Source: Ephydatia muelleri
Lineage: Eukaryota > Porifera > Demospongiae > Spongillida > Spongillidae
Direction: 5' to 3'
Assembly (NCBI GenBank): GCA_013339895.1
Contig: JABACO010000024.1
Coordinates: forward strand, 3,892,387-3,956,386
Length of the DNA stretch: 64,000 bases
Below, piece after piece: positions 31,961 through 44,144 of this stretch. The position numbers were made by a program, and so were the translations under genes. The notes under the pieces are model-generated. The model did no database searches and had not been told where the DNA came from. It saw only the letters and a list, made by a program, of their open reading frames with translations. Within the stretch, counting starts at the first letter, position 1. Each line of letters starts with the position of its first letter.

Positions 31961-33300
31961 TTTTCCCATGGAAGTACCCTTGAATGTACAATTAGAAATG
32001 TTACTTCAATAAAATATCGGTTTCTCCCTGGTGTCTTTTGGAATCTTTGCCTCTGTCAGTTGATGACCCACATACTCCTCTCTGCCTGGTTCCTAAATTT
32101 CACTGGAGATGTGTCAATGTTTCTCGTGTCTCTGCCATCATCCCAGCTGGTTTTAATGAATGCTAATGGAAGTACTTTTCAACAGTACCAAAGTACATTG
32201 ATTTCATCACAATTTTTTTCCTTAGCAATAATGATAACACAGCCCAGACTCAATACTAGGCTACAAGATGATGTGGGGTATACGTTTTTGCATAATGATG
32301 TATAAAACAATGGATTGCGAAAGTTGCCTCTTCAAAAGGGCAGATTTGAAATAAATTACAAAGTAGTTCTTTAATGCTCTAGCTCACTTCTCCCACATAC
32401 CCACAATGACATATCATATGCGTAACCTCTATCATCCACTGATGCATGGACATCACATCCCAAAGGTTATAATGAGTTATGAAAATTGCAGCGTAAATTG
32501 TACTGACTTGTCAAGTAGTAGTGATATGCTTTCAAGACCATATAATCGCTGTTGGGACCAAGTATTCAAGATAACAAAGTGTATCTAAAATCTCTATATA
32601 TATCACCGCCTGTAGAGATCCTAGTTTGTTGTTTCCTTCTCAGATGTCTGGTGCTTTACGAGAGGAAAGTGGGTGTGTGATGGGAATGGTGGGTGTGGTG
32701 AGTCTAGAAGGTGTAGAAAAGGAGGTTGTGGGAGATTGTTGGAGATGGAGTGTGTAGAAAGGGAGGGTGAGGGTCAATGGTTGGTACAGGTTGAGGGAAG
32801 TGATAGCAAACAATTAGAAATGAAAGTTCAGTGTGAGCAATTCATTTCCACATTCGACCCTCCACTACACACACCAAGCAGACTTATATGTATGTGACCA
32901 GAGCCAGCTGTATGCGGTCACAGAATGTAGGTGTAGGCCAGCTAAATAGAAGGAGGTGCATATTAATTTCTGAATGAATTAGCTTTGGAGGCCACACACT
33001 CCTTGGTGGGGTATGCCTCTGTCATGGTGTCTACTCTGGTACCAATGTAACAAGCCATTATGGAAGGACTGTTTGTCAGTACCAAAGTGCTAGAATATTT
33101 ATATTCAAAGCTAATAAGTCATCACAAAGGTCAACACTACAGGATCATGCAGTCAGATGCCTGGTGCATCCAGCACTGTATTATTGGGTTCCCATTGATG
33201 GGAATGGTCATTTCTGGAATATATTTTCCCATGCTTTGTACATCTGTCATATGTAATATTTCACCTCCACTGTTTTAAGATGCAGACATTTGTATTGCAG
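31961..33300. repeat. Spacer with partial R module and G-rich module
   Basis: Partial R module (to about 32210), spacer modules, a G-rich module from about 32644 behind an acceptor-like TTCCTTCTCAG, tail module to about 32960, then class A upstream spacer. Confidence 0.5.
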
Positions 33301-33399
33301 AATGATAGAAGTCCATTGTTCACATCGTGTTTGAATGGACATCTTGATGTAGTGAAGACACTCATTGAAGCTGGAGCTAATATTGATCAGGCCGATAAG
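33301..33399 (+). CDS. ANK exon 13, class A variant
   Basis: A 99-bp phase-0 exon: NDRSPLFTSCLNGHLD, VVKTLIEAGANI, ending DQADK. The usual GG turn start is ND here. Acceptor TATTGCAG, donor GTCAGT. Confidence 0.83.
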
Positions 33400-34524
33400 G
33401 TCAGTACACACACACCTACACGTGTATGACATCATAGCCTGTGATCAATGCATATCTGTGTGCATGTGACCAAAGCCACACTGCATGCAAGAAGAGGTGT
33501 GTGAAGATGATGGTGGATGATGGGAGTTATTACTTCTATCTTTTATTTCAATTTTCCTCACCAACAATGATATCACAGTCCACACCCAACACTAGGTTAC
33601 AAGATGATGTGGGGTACAAGTCATTGCATGGTGTGCATTGTATGATACGGCATGATATAATCAAATACATGCAACTAGCTGACATCATAGCCTGTGATCA
33701 AAGCATCTCTGTGTACATGTAACCAAGCTACACAGCCTGCTAGGAGTGGTGTGTGAGCCATTTATTTGTTGTGAATACAATTTTACATGTAGTTCAATAA
33801 GGAATTGTGCAGTGATCCAAAGTCTCTTTCATGGTCTCAGCTCTGAAACCAATGTAACAAGTGCTAGAATATTTTTATTCAAAGCTAATAAGTCATTACA
33901 AAGGTCATACACTACAATGTCATGCAGTCAGATGCCTGGTGCATCCAGCAGTGCATTATTGGGTGACATAATGTTAATAAAGTAAGGCTACAAGATGATA
34001 TGGGGTATACGTCATTGCATACTGATGTATAAAAAAATGGATTGCGAAAGAAAGTTGCCTCTTCAAATGGGCAGATTTGAAATAAATTACAAAGTAGTTC
34101 TTTATGCTCTAGCTCACTTCTTCCACATGCCTGGCATATTGACATATCATAAGTGTAACCTCAATCCTCCACTAATGCATGGACATCACATTCCAAGGCT
34201 TATAACGAATTATGAATATTATTTTTTTGAGCAGACTGACTTGTCGAGTATTAGTGGCAACAGAGCATCATCATGTCAGTGATGTAGTTACCTCACACAA
34301 TATGGATGTACTTCTACCATTGTTTCATCAAATGCCACAATGATAGCAGTGTTTTAAGTCAACAGGCATTCCAGTTGGCCAACTGATTATGTGTGTGCAT
34401 GTGTTGAAGAGTGAAAATAGCATTCATGTGTTTTTGCAAATAACATCCTGTCATATACATGTAGGAGCACATGATGAATGAATTGAAATGCCCTCTGGGG
34501 GTAATGATGCGATTTGTATTGCAG
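33400..34524. repeat. Spacer between exons 13 and 14
   Basis: Array spacer with a partial repetition of the post-exon motif (AGCCTGTGATCAAAGCATCTC). No second exon lies there. No gene recognised. Confidence 0.5.
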
Positions 34525-34623
34525 GATGGTTGGACTCCTCTGGGTGTTGCAAGTCAGAATGGACATCTTGAAATAGTGAAGAGACTAACTGAAGCTGGAG
34601 CAAATGTCAATCATGCTTCAAAG
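34525..34623 (+). CDS. ANK exon 14, most canonical repeat
   Basis: A 99-bp phase-0 exon: DGWTPLGVASQNGHLE, IVKRLTEAGANV, ending NHASK. It is the only exon in the window with the canonical TPL and with EIVK. The donor is GTAATG and the downstream sequence is unlike the other introns. It has no close sibling here, so it has escaped recent homogenisation and may be closer to the ancestral form. Confidence 0.82.
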
Positions 34624-35182
34624 GTAATGGAAAATAAAACACAATTCTTTGATGCAGTAAGTTTTCACACGTGGGTTTCAGTTCAGTTCAATGAATGCCT
34701 TTTGCTCCAGTTGTGTGTGGATTGTGATGTACATGTCGAGTGGAATTGGTTTTATGTATGTACAGTATGTGAGGCCTGAACTAAGGGCAAAGTGGGGCCG
34801 AACAGTTCTCATGAGCCTCCCCACCTCCTTCCCTTATCCTCTTCATGATGAATCCATCTACTCATCAGCACACTGATGTGGGAGGGTTTGGTGAGGGAGG
34901 GCAATGGGAATCTCCTCCTGTTTTCGGAATATTTGCTTCTATCACATAGCCATATGAACACGAAGGTCATACAATACATGGTATGCACAACATGGTATGT
35001 CACCTAGTACAATGCTATGTGCAGTCCAGCTAGGAGTTTTCAGTTGTTCTCCTGAAAGCACGACCTTGACATGGGTGATGGGAATTGTCATCTCCAGAAT
35101 ACATTTTACCACCTTTTGTAAATGTGTATTATGTAATGTCACAGTTGTGTGTGAAGGTGATGGTGGATGATGGGAGTTTGTC
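34624..35182. other. Sequence after exon 14, mostly unique
   Basis: The first 300 or so bases are not found elsewhere in the window. From about 34960 some spacer motifs return (CACCTTTTGTAAATGTG). No gene recognised. Confidence 0.4.
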
Positions 35183-37960
35183 TATTGCAGTTTTAGTTCA
35201 TGTAGGGTTTAAGTCATTACATGTGGGGTATAAGTAATTGCATGTCATTACATGACATTATATGTCATTGCATGTGGTGCACACAGCATGCAGTGGCAAT
35301 AGAGCACCATTGTGACAATGATGTAATGGAAATGATGCATCCCAGAGAGTCTAAATTAAGGTGGTCCTTGTGGGCCTAAGGCTAAGGCCAGGCTGACCAA
35401 GCGTAGCTACATGTGTATCATGGAAGCTTTACTTTGGTTTGGTCCCCAGTCCAACTACATTAAATGGCATATGATGCATTGAGTGATAGATGCAAACACT
35501 CCTGGAATACAACACTACTCATGTCTGTCTCATAGGGACTGCCATCAGCTAATGAGTGACTTACTCCTGACATAGTGCACACCTAAGTGATATAATCAAA
35601 TGTTGACCCCTGCTAGTTGTAGCAATGTGCAGTGCCTTGCCTTTTTATTGAGGCTCCATGCCTCTATTTTGTGGGCTTCCCAAAATGTAATCAGAAAGCA
35701 TTTGATAAGCGATTCATTAACCTCAAATTTCATGACATCATGTGTGCTCGTTCAAAATGGGCAAATAGCAGCCTGTGAAAGAAACTAAATTCAGCACCAG
35801 AGGTGATAGCATTGCCCCACCATACTCTAATTGTGGCCACAATGTATCCCCATTCCCTAGTAAAAGATAGCTTGCCTTCCCACAAGGCAGAGGAGAACGG
35901 ATATTGATGCTGTCAGAATCATAATGCAGAGCACATATGTGAAGGACTATTACATGTCTCTCCACATGTAGCTTACATGGGTCATAGTGACCTCATTGGA
36001 GGAGTGAGGCATCAAGTCACCTGACTTCAGTGAACATTAATACAACAGAATTCTCAATGATGCATAATTGCGAAAGAAAGTTGCCTCTTCAAATGGGCAG
36101 ATTTGAAATAAATTACAAAGTAGTTCTTTAATGCTCAAGCTCACTTCTCCCACATACCCATATTGACATATCATAGATGTAACCTCACTAATGCATGGAC
36201 ATCACATTCCAAAGCTTATAATGAATAATGAAAATTATATATTGAGCAGAGTAAATTATACTGACCTTACAAGTTGAAGTGATACGCTTTCAAGACCATA
36301 CAACAGCTATTGGGACCAACTATTCTAGATAACCAAGTGTATGTATAAATATAAATATCAATGGCTGTAAAGGATCCTAGTCTGTTGTTCCCTTGTCAGA
36401 TGCCTGTTGCTTTACGAGAGCAATGTGGGTGTAATGAGGGAGGATTTGGTGAGTGAGGATGATGGGAATGGTGGGTGTGGTGAGAGTGGTGTAGAAAGGG
36501 AGGGTGTAGTGAGAGAGGCTGTACAACAGGAGGTCGTGGGAGATTGTTAGGGATAGAGGATGTGAAAAGGAAGGGTTTTAGTTCATGTGGGGTTTAAGTC
36601 ATTACATGGGGTATAAGTAATTGCATGTCATTTAATGACATTATATGTCATTACATGTGGTGCACACAGCATGCAGTGGCAATAGAGCATCAACATGACA
36701 ATGAAATGGAAACAATGCAGCCCAGAGAGTCTAAACTAAGGTGGTCCATGTGGTCCTAAGGCTAAGACCCAGGCTGACCCAGTATAGCTACATGTGTATC
36801 ATAGAACTTTTACTTTGTTTGGTCCCCAAACTACGTTAAATGGCATATGATGCATTGAGTGGTACAGTAGATGCAAACACTCCTGGAAACAACAACACTA
36901 TTCATGTCTGTCTATGTACTATGCACTGAATGCCATCAGCTAATGAGTGACTTAATCCTGACACAGTGCACACCTAAGTGATATAATCAAATGTTCACCC
37001 TAGCTTGTGTAGCAAGGTTGCAGCGCCTTGCCTTTTCATTGCGGCTTCACGCCTCTATTTTGAGTGCATGGCAGTGTCTTCCCAAAATGTGATCAGAAAG
37101 CATTTGATAAGCCATTCATTTGTTGTGAATTACATGTAGTTGCATAAGGTATGGTGCAGGGAGCCAAGGTCACATGTGGTCATATAACCTCAAATTTCAT
37201 TACATCATGTTGTGCTCTTTCAAAATGGGCTGGTAGCTGCCTGTGTAACTAAATTCAGCACCAGGGGTTTATAAAGTAGATGGCATTGCCCCACATTACT
37301 CTAATTATGACCACAATGTATCCCCATTCCCTGGCATAAAAGATAGCTTGCCTTCCCACAAGGCAGAGGAGAACTGATATTGATCATGTCAGATTCATAA
37401 TGCAGAGCACATATGTGTAGGACTATTGCATGTGTCTCCACATGTAGCTTACATGGGTCATAGTGACCTCATTGGAGGAGTGAGGCATCAAGTCACCTGA
37501 CTTCAGTGAATATTAATGCAACACAATTCTCAATGATGCATAAAAAATTTGATTGCGAAAGAAAGATGCCCTTCAAAAGGGCAGATTTGAAATAAATTTC
37601 AATGTAGTTCTTTAATGCTCTAGCTCACTTCTCCCAAATGCCCATATTGACATATACCGTAGGTGTAACTTCTGTCATCCACTAATGCATGGACAAAGCT
37701 TATAATGAATTATAAAAATTATATATGAGCTGAGTAAATTGTACTGAGTTGTCAAGTAAAAGTGATACGCTTTCATAATCATACAATCGATATTGGGACC
37801 AACTATTCAAGACAACCAAGTTTATGCATAATTTGTATAAACATCACCGGCTGTAAAGGATCCTAGTCTTTTGTTTCCTTGTCAGATGTCTGTTGCTTTA
37901 CGAGAGCAAAGTGGGTGTGATGAGGGAGGATTTGGTGAAGGAGGATGATGGAAATGGTGG
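35183..37960. repeat. Tandem duplication of about 1.4 kb, two diverged copies
   Basis: The segment starting TTTTAGTTCATGTAGGG at 35183 is repeated from 36575. Matching landmarks: AGAGAGTCTAAA (35345, 36725), palindrome (35980, 37456), and G-rich module (about 36400, 37886), so the spacing grows from 1.39 to 1.48 kb. Copies differ at many positions, so this is older than the 17-kb repeat. It contains no ANK exon. Confidence 0.75.
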
Positions 37961-38773
37961 GTGTGGTGGGTGTGGTGAGAGAGGGTAGAAACAAAGGGTG
38001 TAGTGAGAGAGGTTGTAGAAAGGGAGTTTGTGGGAGATTGCTAGGGATGGTAGGTGTGAAAAGGAAGGGTGTGAGGAAGAGGATTGGTTGAGGGAAGCGA
38101 TAGCAAACAATCAGAAACAAATGTCCAGTGTTAGCAGATCATTTCCACGTCCTACCCTCCAGTACACTCATCAACGCACACATACGTATGAGAACAGTTT
38201 TGTGACCACAGACATCATGGAATGTAGGTACAGCTAAATAGAAGAGGTGCATATCAATTTTGGAATGAATTAGTATTGTGCTAGAACCAATTCATGTGAG
38301 GGCAGAGGATGGGTAATAATCGAGATAGAGAGAGCTTCTGAGGCACTTCGTATGCGTAAAGTCATCTTTTGGGCTTCAACCTAATGACGCATGGTCTCCA
38401 GTTTGTCTTCTCTCTAAATTTCACTGGAGGCTGCACACTCATTGGTATGTTTTGGGTAGGTCTCTGTCATGATCCCTGCTCTGACACCAGTGTAACAATT
38501 AAGCCCTTAACAGGAATGATTTTTTGAAGGTACCGAAGTGCTATCCAAAGTTAGTAAGTCATCACAATTACAGGTCATACACTACCAGGGCCATGCACAA
38601 ATTGTGATGTCCAGGCAGATGTCTAGTGCATCTTTGAACTGGAGTACGTTTGTGCATGTGTTGAAGAGTGAATGTAACATTCATGTGTTTAGCAAAACAA
38701 CATCCTGTCATATTTGTTACCATAATGAAATGAAGTAAAATACCCTCTGGTAATGATGGGATTTGTATTGCAG
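37961..38773. repeat. Spacer before exon 15
   Basis: G-rich module remainder, tail module (to about 38240) and the class B upstream spacer. No gene recognised. Confidence 0.45.
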
Positions 38774-38872
38774 AAAGGTTCATGTTCACTGGGTGCAGCA
38801 TGTAGTATGGGACATCTTGATGTTGTGAAGGCACTAATGGAAGCTGGAGCTAATATCAATCAGGCTGATAAG
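38774..38872 (+). CDS. ANK exon 15, class B variant
   Basis: A 99-bp phase-0 exon: KGSCSLGAACSMGHLD, VVKALMEAGANI, ending NQADK. It is a diverged class B repeat with two cysteines and class A-like ending. Acceptor TATTGCAG, donor GTCAGT. Confidence 0.82.
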
Positions 38873-39226
38873 GTCAGTTTACATAGACATACATTATAGC
38901 CTGTGATCATTGTATATCTGTGCATGTGTGACCAAGCGACACACCCAGCTGGGAGTGGTGTGTGAAGTAATGGTGGATGATGGGAGATACTTTATCTTTT
39001 GTTGCAATTTTCCTTAGCAACAATGATACACAGCCACGCCAAGAATTAAGCATCGCAAAATAGAATAAAGACATGGAGCCCAAAAGAAGACCGGAAACCC
39101 ATGTATTGTCTTGAATTAATGGTAGCCTCTAAAAACAATAGTAATGTAGCAAATCAAATTTTACTTAGGATTGAAGATGCCCTTTAATGTACAATAAGAC
39201 ATGTTACTTCAATATATATAAAAATT
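38873..39226. repeat. Spacer with R-module fragment
   Basis: Post-exon motifs, then a 175-bp piece of the R module (39049-39225) that recurs at 40391-40565 on the other side of the LINE-like fragment. Confidence 0.5.
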
Positions 39227-40335
39227 TTAGGGACAATGAACAATACTTAAAAAACAACATGAAATACATACAATTAGATGATACTTATTAAGTAATTAAA
39301 AAGAGAATAATAAGTCAAAAAATTTACTCCATGAATGAGGCCAGAGGAGCACCATCATCAAACCCCAGCCCACTTCTCCATTTGGTGCGAGATTATCTAA
39401 GACAGAGGCTCACTGCTCGAACCCCTGCAAAAGCGAGCCGTGATCTGACGTAGCTGCTGATGATAGAATAGGCTTTGTCCCACTTTGAAGACAGAGCAGT
39501 GGCCATGTGCTTAATGAAGTGACTAGCCTCTTTGTGAAGTAGTCCATCCACGGAAAGGAGAAATGGGGTGAAGGTGCCTCTTCTGTCTTCAACTGCCTTT
39601 TTGTACATTCTCTTTTTCTCCTGTGAGCTGGATTCAAGAATGGCATTAGGTGCTCGATGGCAGTGAGATGGGGCATCAGTGTCTATGACACGGACATCAA
39701 ACAAACGCCTCCACCTGTGGCTGCCAAACACCTCTGATTCCCAGGTCAAGCCTTAGTCCTGGATCACTTGAGGTGGCAGTAGCTTCATTTACTATAGGCT
39801 CCTTTATCACTGGGGGCCACACCTGACTGGCAAGATTACCAATGCAGTCATGAATCTCATTGTGGCGTAGTATAACAAGTCTCCCCTTCTTACAGTCTAG
39901 GGCATGTTGGAGGGTTGAAATTAGCTCCACAACCATCGCATTTGGCTGGCAGATTAGACGGATGTCGCAAATAACGCAGAGCTAGGCCATCTCTGAACTG
40001 TACAGGAGCCAAAGCTTTGAATTGGCAGAGTCGTCAACCAGCTGGACATTTTGCCCTCAACCACCCTCATGATTGCAGTTGTCTGCCTGGTGAAAGAGTT
40101 GCAAGAATGGCATCTAGTTTCTGTTTGGCAATCTCATCAAGTGCTTTTGCGACTCATGGTCTTGCCTTGCTGATTGCATCCAGGTGACAGGCAGAGCTAA
40201 ATTCACCACATCCCTTAATAGCTTCTACCACGACTTTGGTGCCCTGAGTAGAGGTGTGTTAGGACGATGATGCTGTTTCTGTAGGATTATTGATCCCCAA
40301 GCCAGCAAACGAGTTGGTAAAGAAACAGTTTATAT
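39227..40335 (-). mobile_element. LINE-like retroelement, 3-prime (C-terminal) fragment
   Basis: Minus-strand frames read, in order: [13 protein letters not shown], a zinc-like KCDGCGANF...HALDC segment, RHNEIHD, a DLGIRGVWQPQVEAF segment, DVRVIDTDAPSH, and a C-terminal helix region with EKKRMYKKAVE and SKWDKAYSII. This matches, from memory, the C-terminal endonuclease-like region that follows the reverse transcriptase in a group of non-LTR-type polyproteins common in sponges, cnidarians and amphioxus. Frameshifts separate the segments (for example near 39700 and 39920). The reverse transcriptase itself is absent. It ends on an AT-rich tail. Confidence 0.6.
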
Positions 40336-41339
40336 TGGTTCGCCAATACTGATATTATTTGGAATCTTTGTGTGGTTCACCCAAGCGTCAAGCATTGCAA
40401 ATAGAATAAATACGTGGAGCCTAAATAAGAGTGGAACCCATGTATTCTCTTGAATAAATTTAGATAATGGTGGCCGCTAAAAACAATAGTAATGTAGCAA
40501 ATCTAATTTAACTTAGGATTGAAGATGCCCTTAATGTACAATAAAACATTTTACTTCAATATACATATATTGGTTCACCCCGATATCTTTTGGAATCTTT
40601 GTGTATCAATAATTTGTATAAATGTCAGGTGCTGTACGAGAGCAAAGTGGGTATTGTGGGAATGATGGGTGTGATGGGTGTGTGTGAGAGAAGGTGTAGA
40701 AAGGGAGGGTGTGATGAGATGGGGTGTAGAAAGGAGGTTGTGGGAGATTATTGGGGATGGAGTGTGTGGAAATGGAGGGTGAGGGTCGAGAGTGGTACAA
40801 GCTGCGCATACATACACGTAGGTACAGTTTTGGGACCACAGCCAGATATGTGTGGTAACAGAATGTAGGTACTGCTAAATAGAAATAGTTGCATTTAATT
40901 TCTGAATGAATTAGCTTTGGAGGCCACACACTCCTTGGTGGGGTAAGTTACTGTCATGGTCTCTGCACTGACACCAATGTAACGAACCATTATGGAAGGA
41001 CTGTTTGTCAGTACCAAAGTGCTAGAATATTTATTCAAAGCTAATAAGTCACCCCAAATGTCATACACTACAGGATCATGCAGTCAGATGCCTGTTGCAT
41101 CCAGCAGTGCATTACTGGGTGACATAATGTTAATAAACATTCAAAAGGTTGTAGAAACACCTAGTACAACTCCTGCTAGGGATTCAGAAAACTCTTCAGT
41201 TGTCGTCCTGAGCACAGGACCTTGCCAAGGGTGATGGGAATGATCATCCCAGAATTCATTTAACCACCCTTTGTACATCTGTCATATGTAATGTTCAGAC
41301 CTCATCTCCACTGTTTAAGATGCAGACATTGTATTGCAG
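40336..41339. repeat. Spacer before exon 16
   Basis: R-module piece (40391-40607), G-rich module (40680-40790), a short tail module, and class A upstream spacer. Confidence 0.5.
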
Positions 41340-41438
41340 AATAGTACAAGTCCATTGAAAGCATCATGTTTGAAAGGACATCTTGGAGTAGTGAAGACAC
41401 TCATTGAAGCTGGAGCTAATATCAATCAGACCGATAAG
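41340..41438 (+). CDS. ANK exon 16, class A variant
   Basis: A 99-bp phase-0 exon: NSTSPLKASCLKGHLG, VVKTLIEAGANI, ending NQTDK. The conserved D after GHL is G, and the donor is GTTTCT, which is weaker than GTCAGT. Acceptor TATTGCAG. Confidence 0.75.
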
Positions 41439-42478
41439 GTTTCTACACATATATGAAGTGTCATTTTAATACACTTACACATACCTACACGTGTATGGCA
41501 TCATAGCCTGTGAAAAATGCATATCTGTGTGCATGTGACCAAGCCACACACCCTGCAGGGAGGTGTGGTGTGTGAAGGGGATGGTGGATGATGGGAGTTA
41601 TTACTTGTATCTTTTATTGCAATTTTCCTCAGCAACAATGATAACACAGCCCCTACCTAACACTAGGCTACAAGATGATGTGGGGTACACGTCATTACAT
41701 GTAGTGTATTGTATGACATACAGGATGTCTTTCTCAGTGGCAATAGAGCATCATTGTGACAGTGATGTAGCCCAGAGAGTCTAAATTATGGTGGTCCATG
41801 TGGGCCTAAGGCTAAGGTCCAGGCTGACACAGCTTGAAGCTTGTCACCACTTATGTTTTGGTTACTTTGGTTTGGTCCCCAGTCCTACTATGTTAAATGG
41901 CGTATGATGCATAGAGTGGAGGATATCATTAGTATGAGTGCACCTCCATACCCACCTGACCATGATGTAGTCATTGCACTACTTGTAAGTCACACATCCA
42001 TCTTGATAACAAGATTTGACCACCTGTTTCTCCTGGAAACAAACACAATTCATGCAGTTTGAGATAGTGGTGTGGGAAAGTGATGGTGGATGGTGGAAGT
42101 TATTCTATCTTTTATTGCAATTTTTCTCAGCAACAATGATAACACAGCCCAAACCACTAGGCTACAAAATCATGCGGGGTACAAGTCATTCGCTTGTGGT
42201 GCATTGTATGACACCCAGCATGTCTTACTCAGTGGCAACAGATAGCACCTTGCCTTTCCATAAGTCAAGGGAGAACTGACATAGATCATGTCAGTACCAT
42301 AATGCAAGAGCACATGTGTGTAGGACTTATTGCATGTCTCTCCACTTGTAGCTTACATGGGTCATAGTGACCTATTGGAGGAGTGAGGCATCAAGCAGTA
42401 GTAGTGATACTCTTCAAGACCGTATCATCGCTGTTGGGACCAACTATTGAAGATAATCAAGCGTATTATGATAGGAAC
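41439..42478. repeat. Spacer between exon 16 and the AT-rich block
   Basis: Array spacer with the AGAGAGTCTAAA module and the palindrome (42360-42372). A long run of open frames here has no domain and is judged spurious. Confidence 0.45.
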
Positions 42479-42740
42479 AGTTAATGACACAATGTCGTGA
42501 TCCAAATACTATAAAATGTTTGTAAAAATCCTTTGCGTTTACATCGTTATAACTTCTACACTACCTAACCTTTTCTCTAAGGTACATGTAATGAGGAGTA
42601 ATCAACTCACTTCAAATCAGTTTGGAGGTAGAGGTGTCCTATACCTATTGATTGTTCAGTTCGTTAATTTTAACTCTTTCTGTTACGGAGATACCGCTGT
42701 TGCAAAGTGAATGCACATTTCTTGCTCGATTTGCGCAGGA
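42479..42740. promoter_or_regulatory. Diverged AT-rich conserved block
   Basis: Diverged copy of the block at 4920-5280, with TGTTACGGAGATACCGCTG near its end. It is not followed by a THAP module here, which suggests the block can exist apart from it. Confidence 0.3.
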
Positions 42741-42920
42741 ACCCCTAGTTCCATTCTCCATTTTACATGAATATTAATAACTTCCTTGTTCGGTACATTC
42801 TCTGAGCTATAGACGTTTGCAACTCAGTGTCTGTTTCATTGTTTTTTTTTTTTATTTTGTCTGAGTCATTGTTTCAACCCTCACCTCCACTGGTTGAATA
42901 TGCAGTCACTTGTTTTGCAG

Positions 42921-43019
42921 GATGGTTGGAGTCCATTGTTCACATCGTGTTTGAATGGACATCTTGATGTCATGAAGACACTCATTGAAGCTGGAGCTAA
43001 TATCGATCAGGCCGATAAG
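42921..43019 (+). CDS. ANK exon 17, class A variant
   Basis: A 99-bp phase-0 exon: DGWSPLFTSCLNGHLD, VMKTLIEAGANI, ending DQADK. The acceptor tract is TTGTTTTGCAG, donor GTCAGT. It lies close to the diverged AT-rich block. Confidence 0.83.
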
Positions 43020-43582
43020 GTCAGTACACACATACCTACGCATGTATGACATCATAGCCTGTGATCAAAGCATCTCTGTGTACATGTAACCAAGCTACAC
43101 AGCCTGCTAGGAGTGGTGTGTGAGTCATTTATATGTTGTGAATATAATTTACATGTAGTTCAATAAGGTATGGTGCAGTCTGTAATGGTCTCTCTGACAC
43201 CAATGTAACAAGCCATTATGAAAGGACTGTTTGTCAGTACCAAAGTGCTAGAATACTTATATTCAAGTAATAAGTCATCACAAAGGTCGTACACTACAGG
43301 GTCATGCAGTCAGATGCCTGGTGCATCTAGCTGTGCATTATTGGGTGACATGTTAGTAAAAATTCAAAAAGTAGTAGAAACTTGACACCTGTTACAACTG
43401 TCCAGATAGGGATTCACAAATATCTTCAGTTGTCCCCCTGAACACAGGGCCTTAACAAGGGTGATGAGATGCTCATGTCCAGAATGTATTTTATCACTCT
43501 TTGTACATATGTCATATGTAATGTTTCAGCCCGCACCTCTACTACTGTAGCTGTTTTAAAAAGCAGACATTTTGTATTGCAG
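43020..43582. repeat. Spacer between exons 17 and 18
   Basis: Class A-type spacer; two class A-like exons follow one another here without a class B exon, unlike the regular units. No gene recognised. Confidence 0.45.
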
Positions 43583-43681
43583 GATGGTTGGAGTCCATTG
43601 AAATCATCATGTTTTAATGGACATCTTGATGTAGTGAAGACACTCATTGAAGCTGGAGCTAATATCAATGAAGCCAATAAG
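43583..43681 (+). CDS. ANK exon 18, class A variant
   Basis: A 99-bp phase-0 exon: DGWSPLKSSCFNGHLD, VVKTLIEAGANI, ending NEANK. It shares the SPLK start with exon 16. The donor is GTCATA, a small departure from GTCAGT. Confidence 0.82.
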
Positions 43682-44144
43682 GTCATACACACATACCTCC
43701 TGCACGTGTGTGGCATCATAGCATGTGATCAATGCATATCCCTGTGCAAGTGACCAAAGCCACACAGCCTGCAGGGAGGAGTGGTGTGAAGGGGATGGTG
43801 GATGATGGGAGTTATTATATTCACGTAATTACTAAATCTTGTTTCTAAATTGTTTATTTTATTTCTTTTTCTTAACCAAGCAACAATAGGAACATATTGA
43901 ATTTGGCCACTGCAATTTTATTTGCTATACCCAACACTAGTAGGAATTGAATTACATCACCAACCATGACATAACGTTAATAACCATTCAAAAAGTTGTA
44001 GAACTTCTCTTGTGTAATGTTCAGCCCTCACCTCCACTGATTTAAGATGCAGACATTTGTATTGCCAAAATTGACATATCATAATGTCTCATTAGTTTGC
44101 ACATCACTAACCTCTATATGGACTCTCTGAATGAACTGCATCGA
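43682..44144. repeat. Spacer left of the gap
   Basis: Post-exon spacer, then scrambled spacer pieces. At 44048-44064 the string ATGCAGACATTTGTATTGC, normally just upstream of a class A exon, appears but is followed by unrelated sequence instead of an exon: a decapitated acceptor. Confidence 0.5.

Noticed and set aside
44040-44070. Possible further ANK exon after ATTTGTATTGC
   Set aside because: The acceptor context is present but the following sequence is unrelated spacer; no ankyrin codons.
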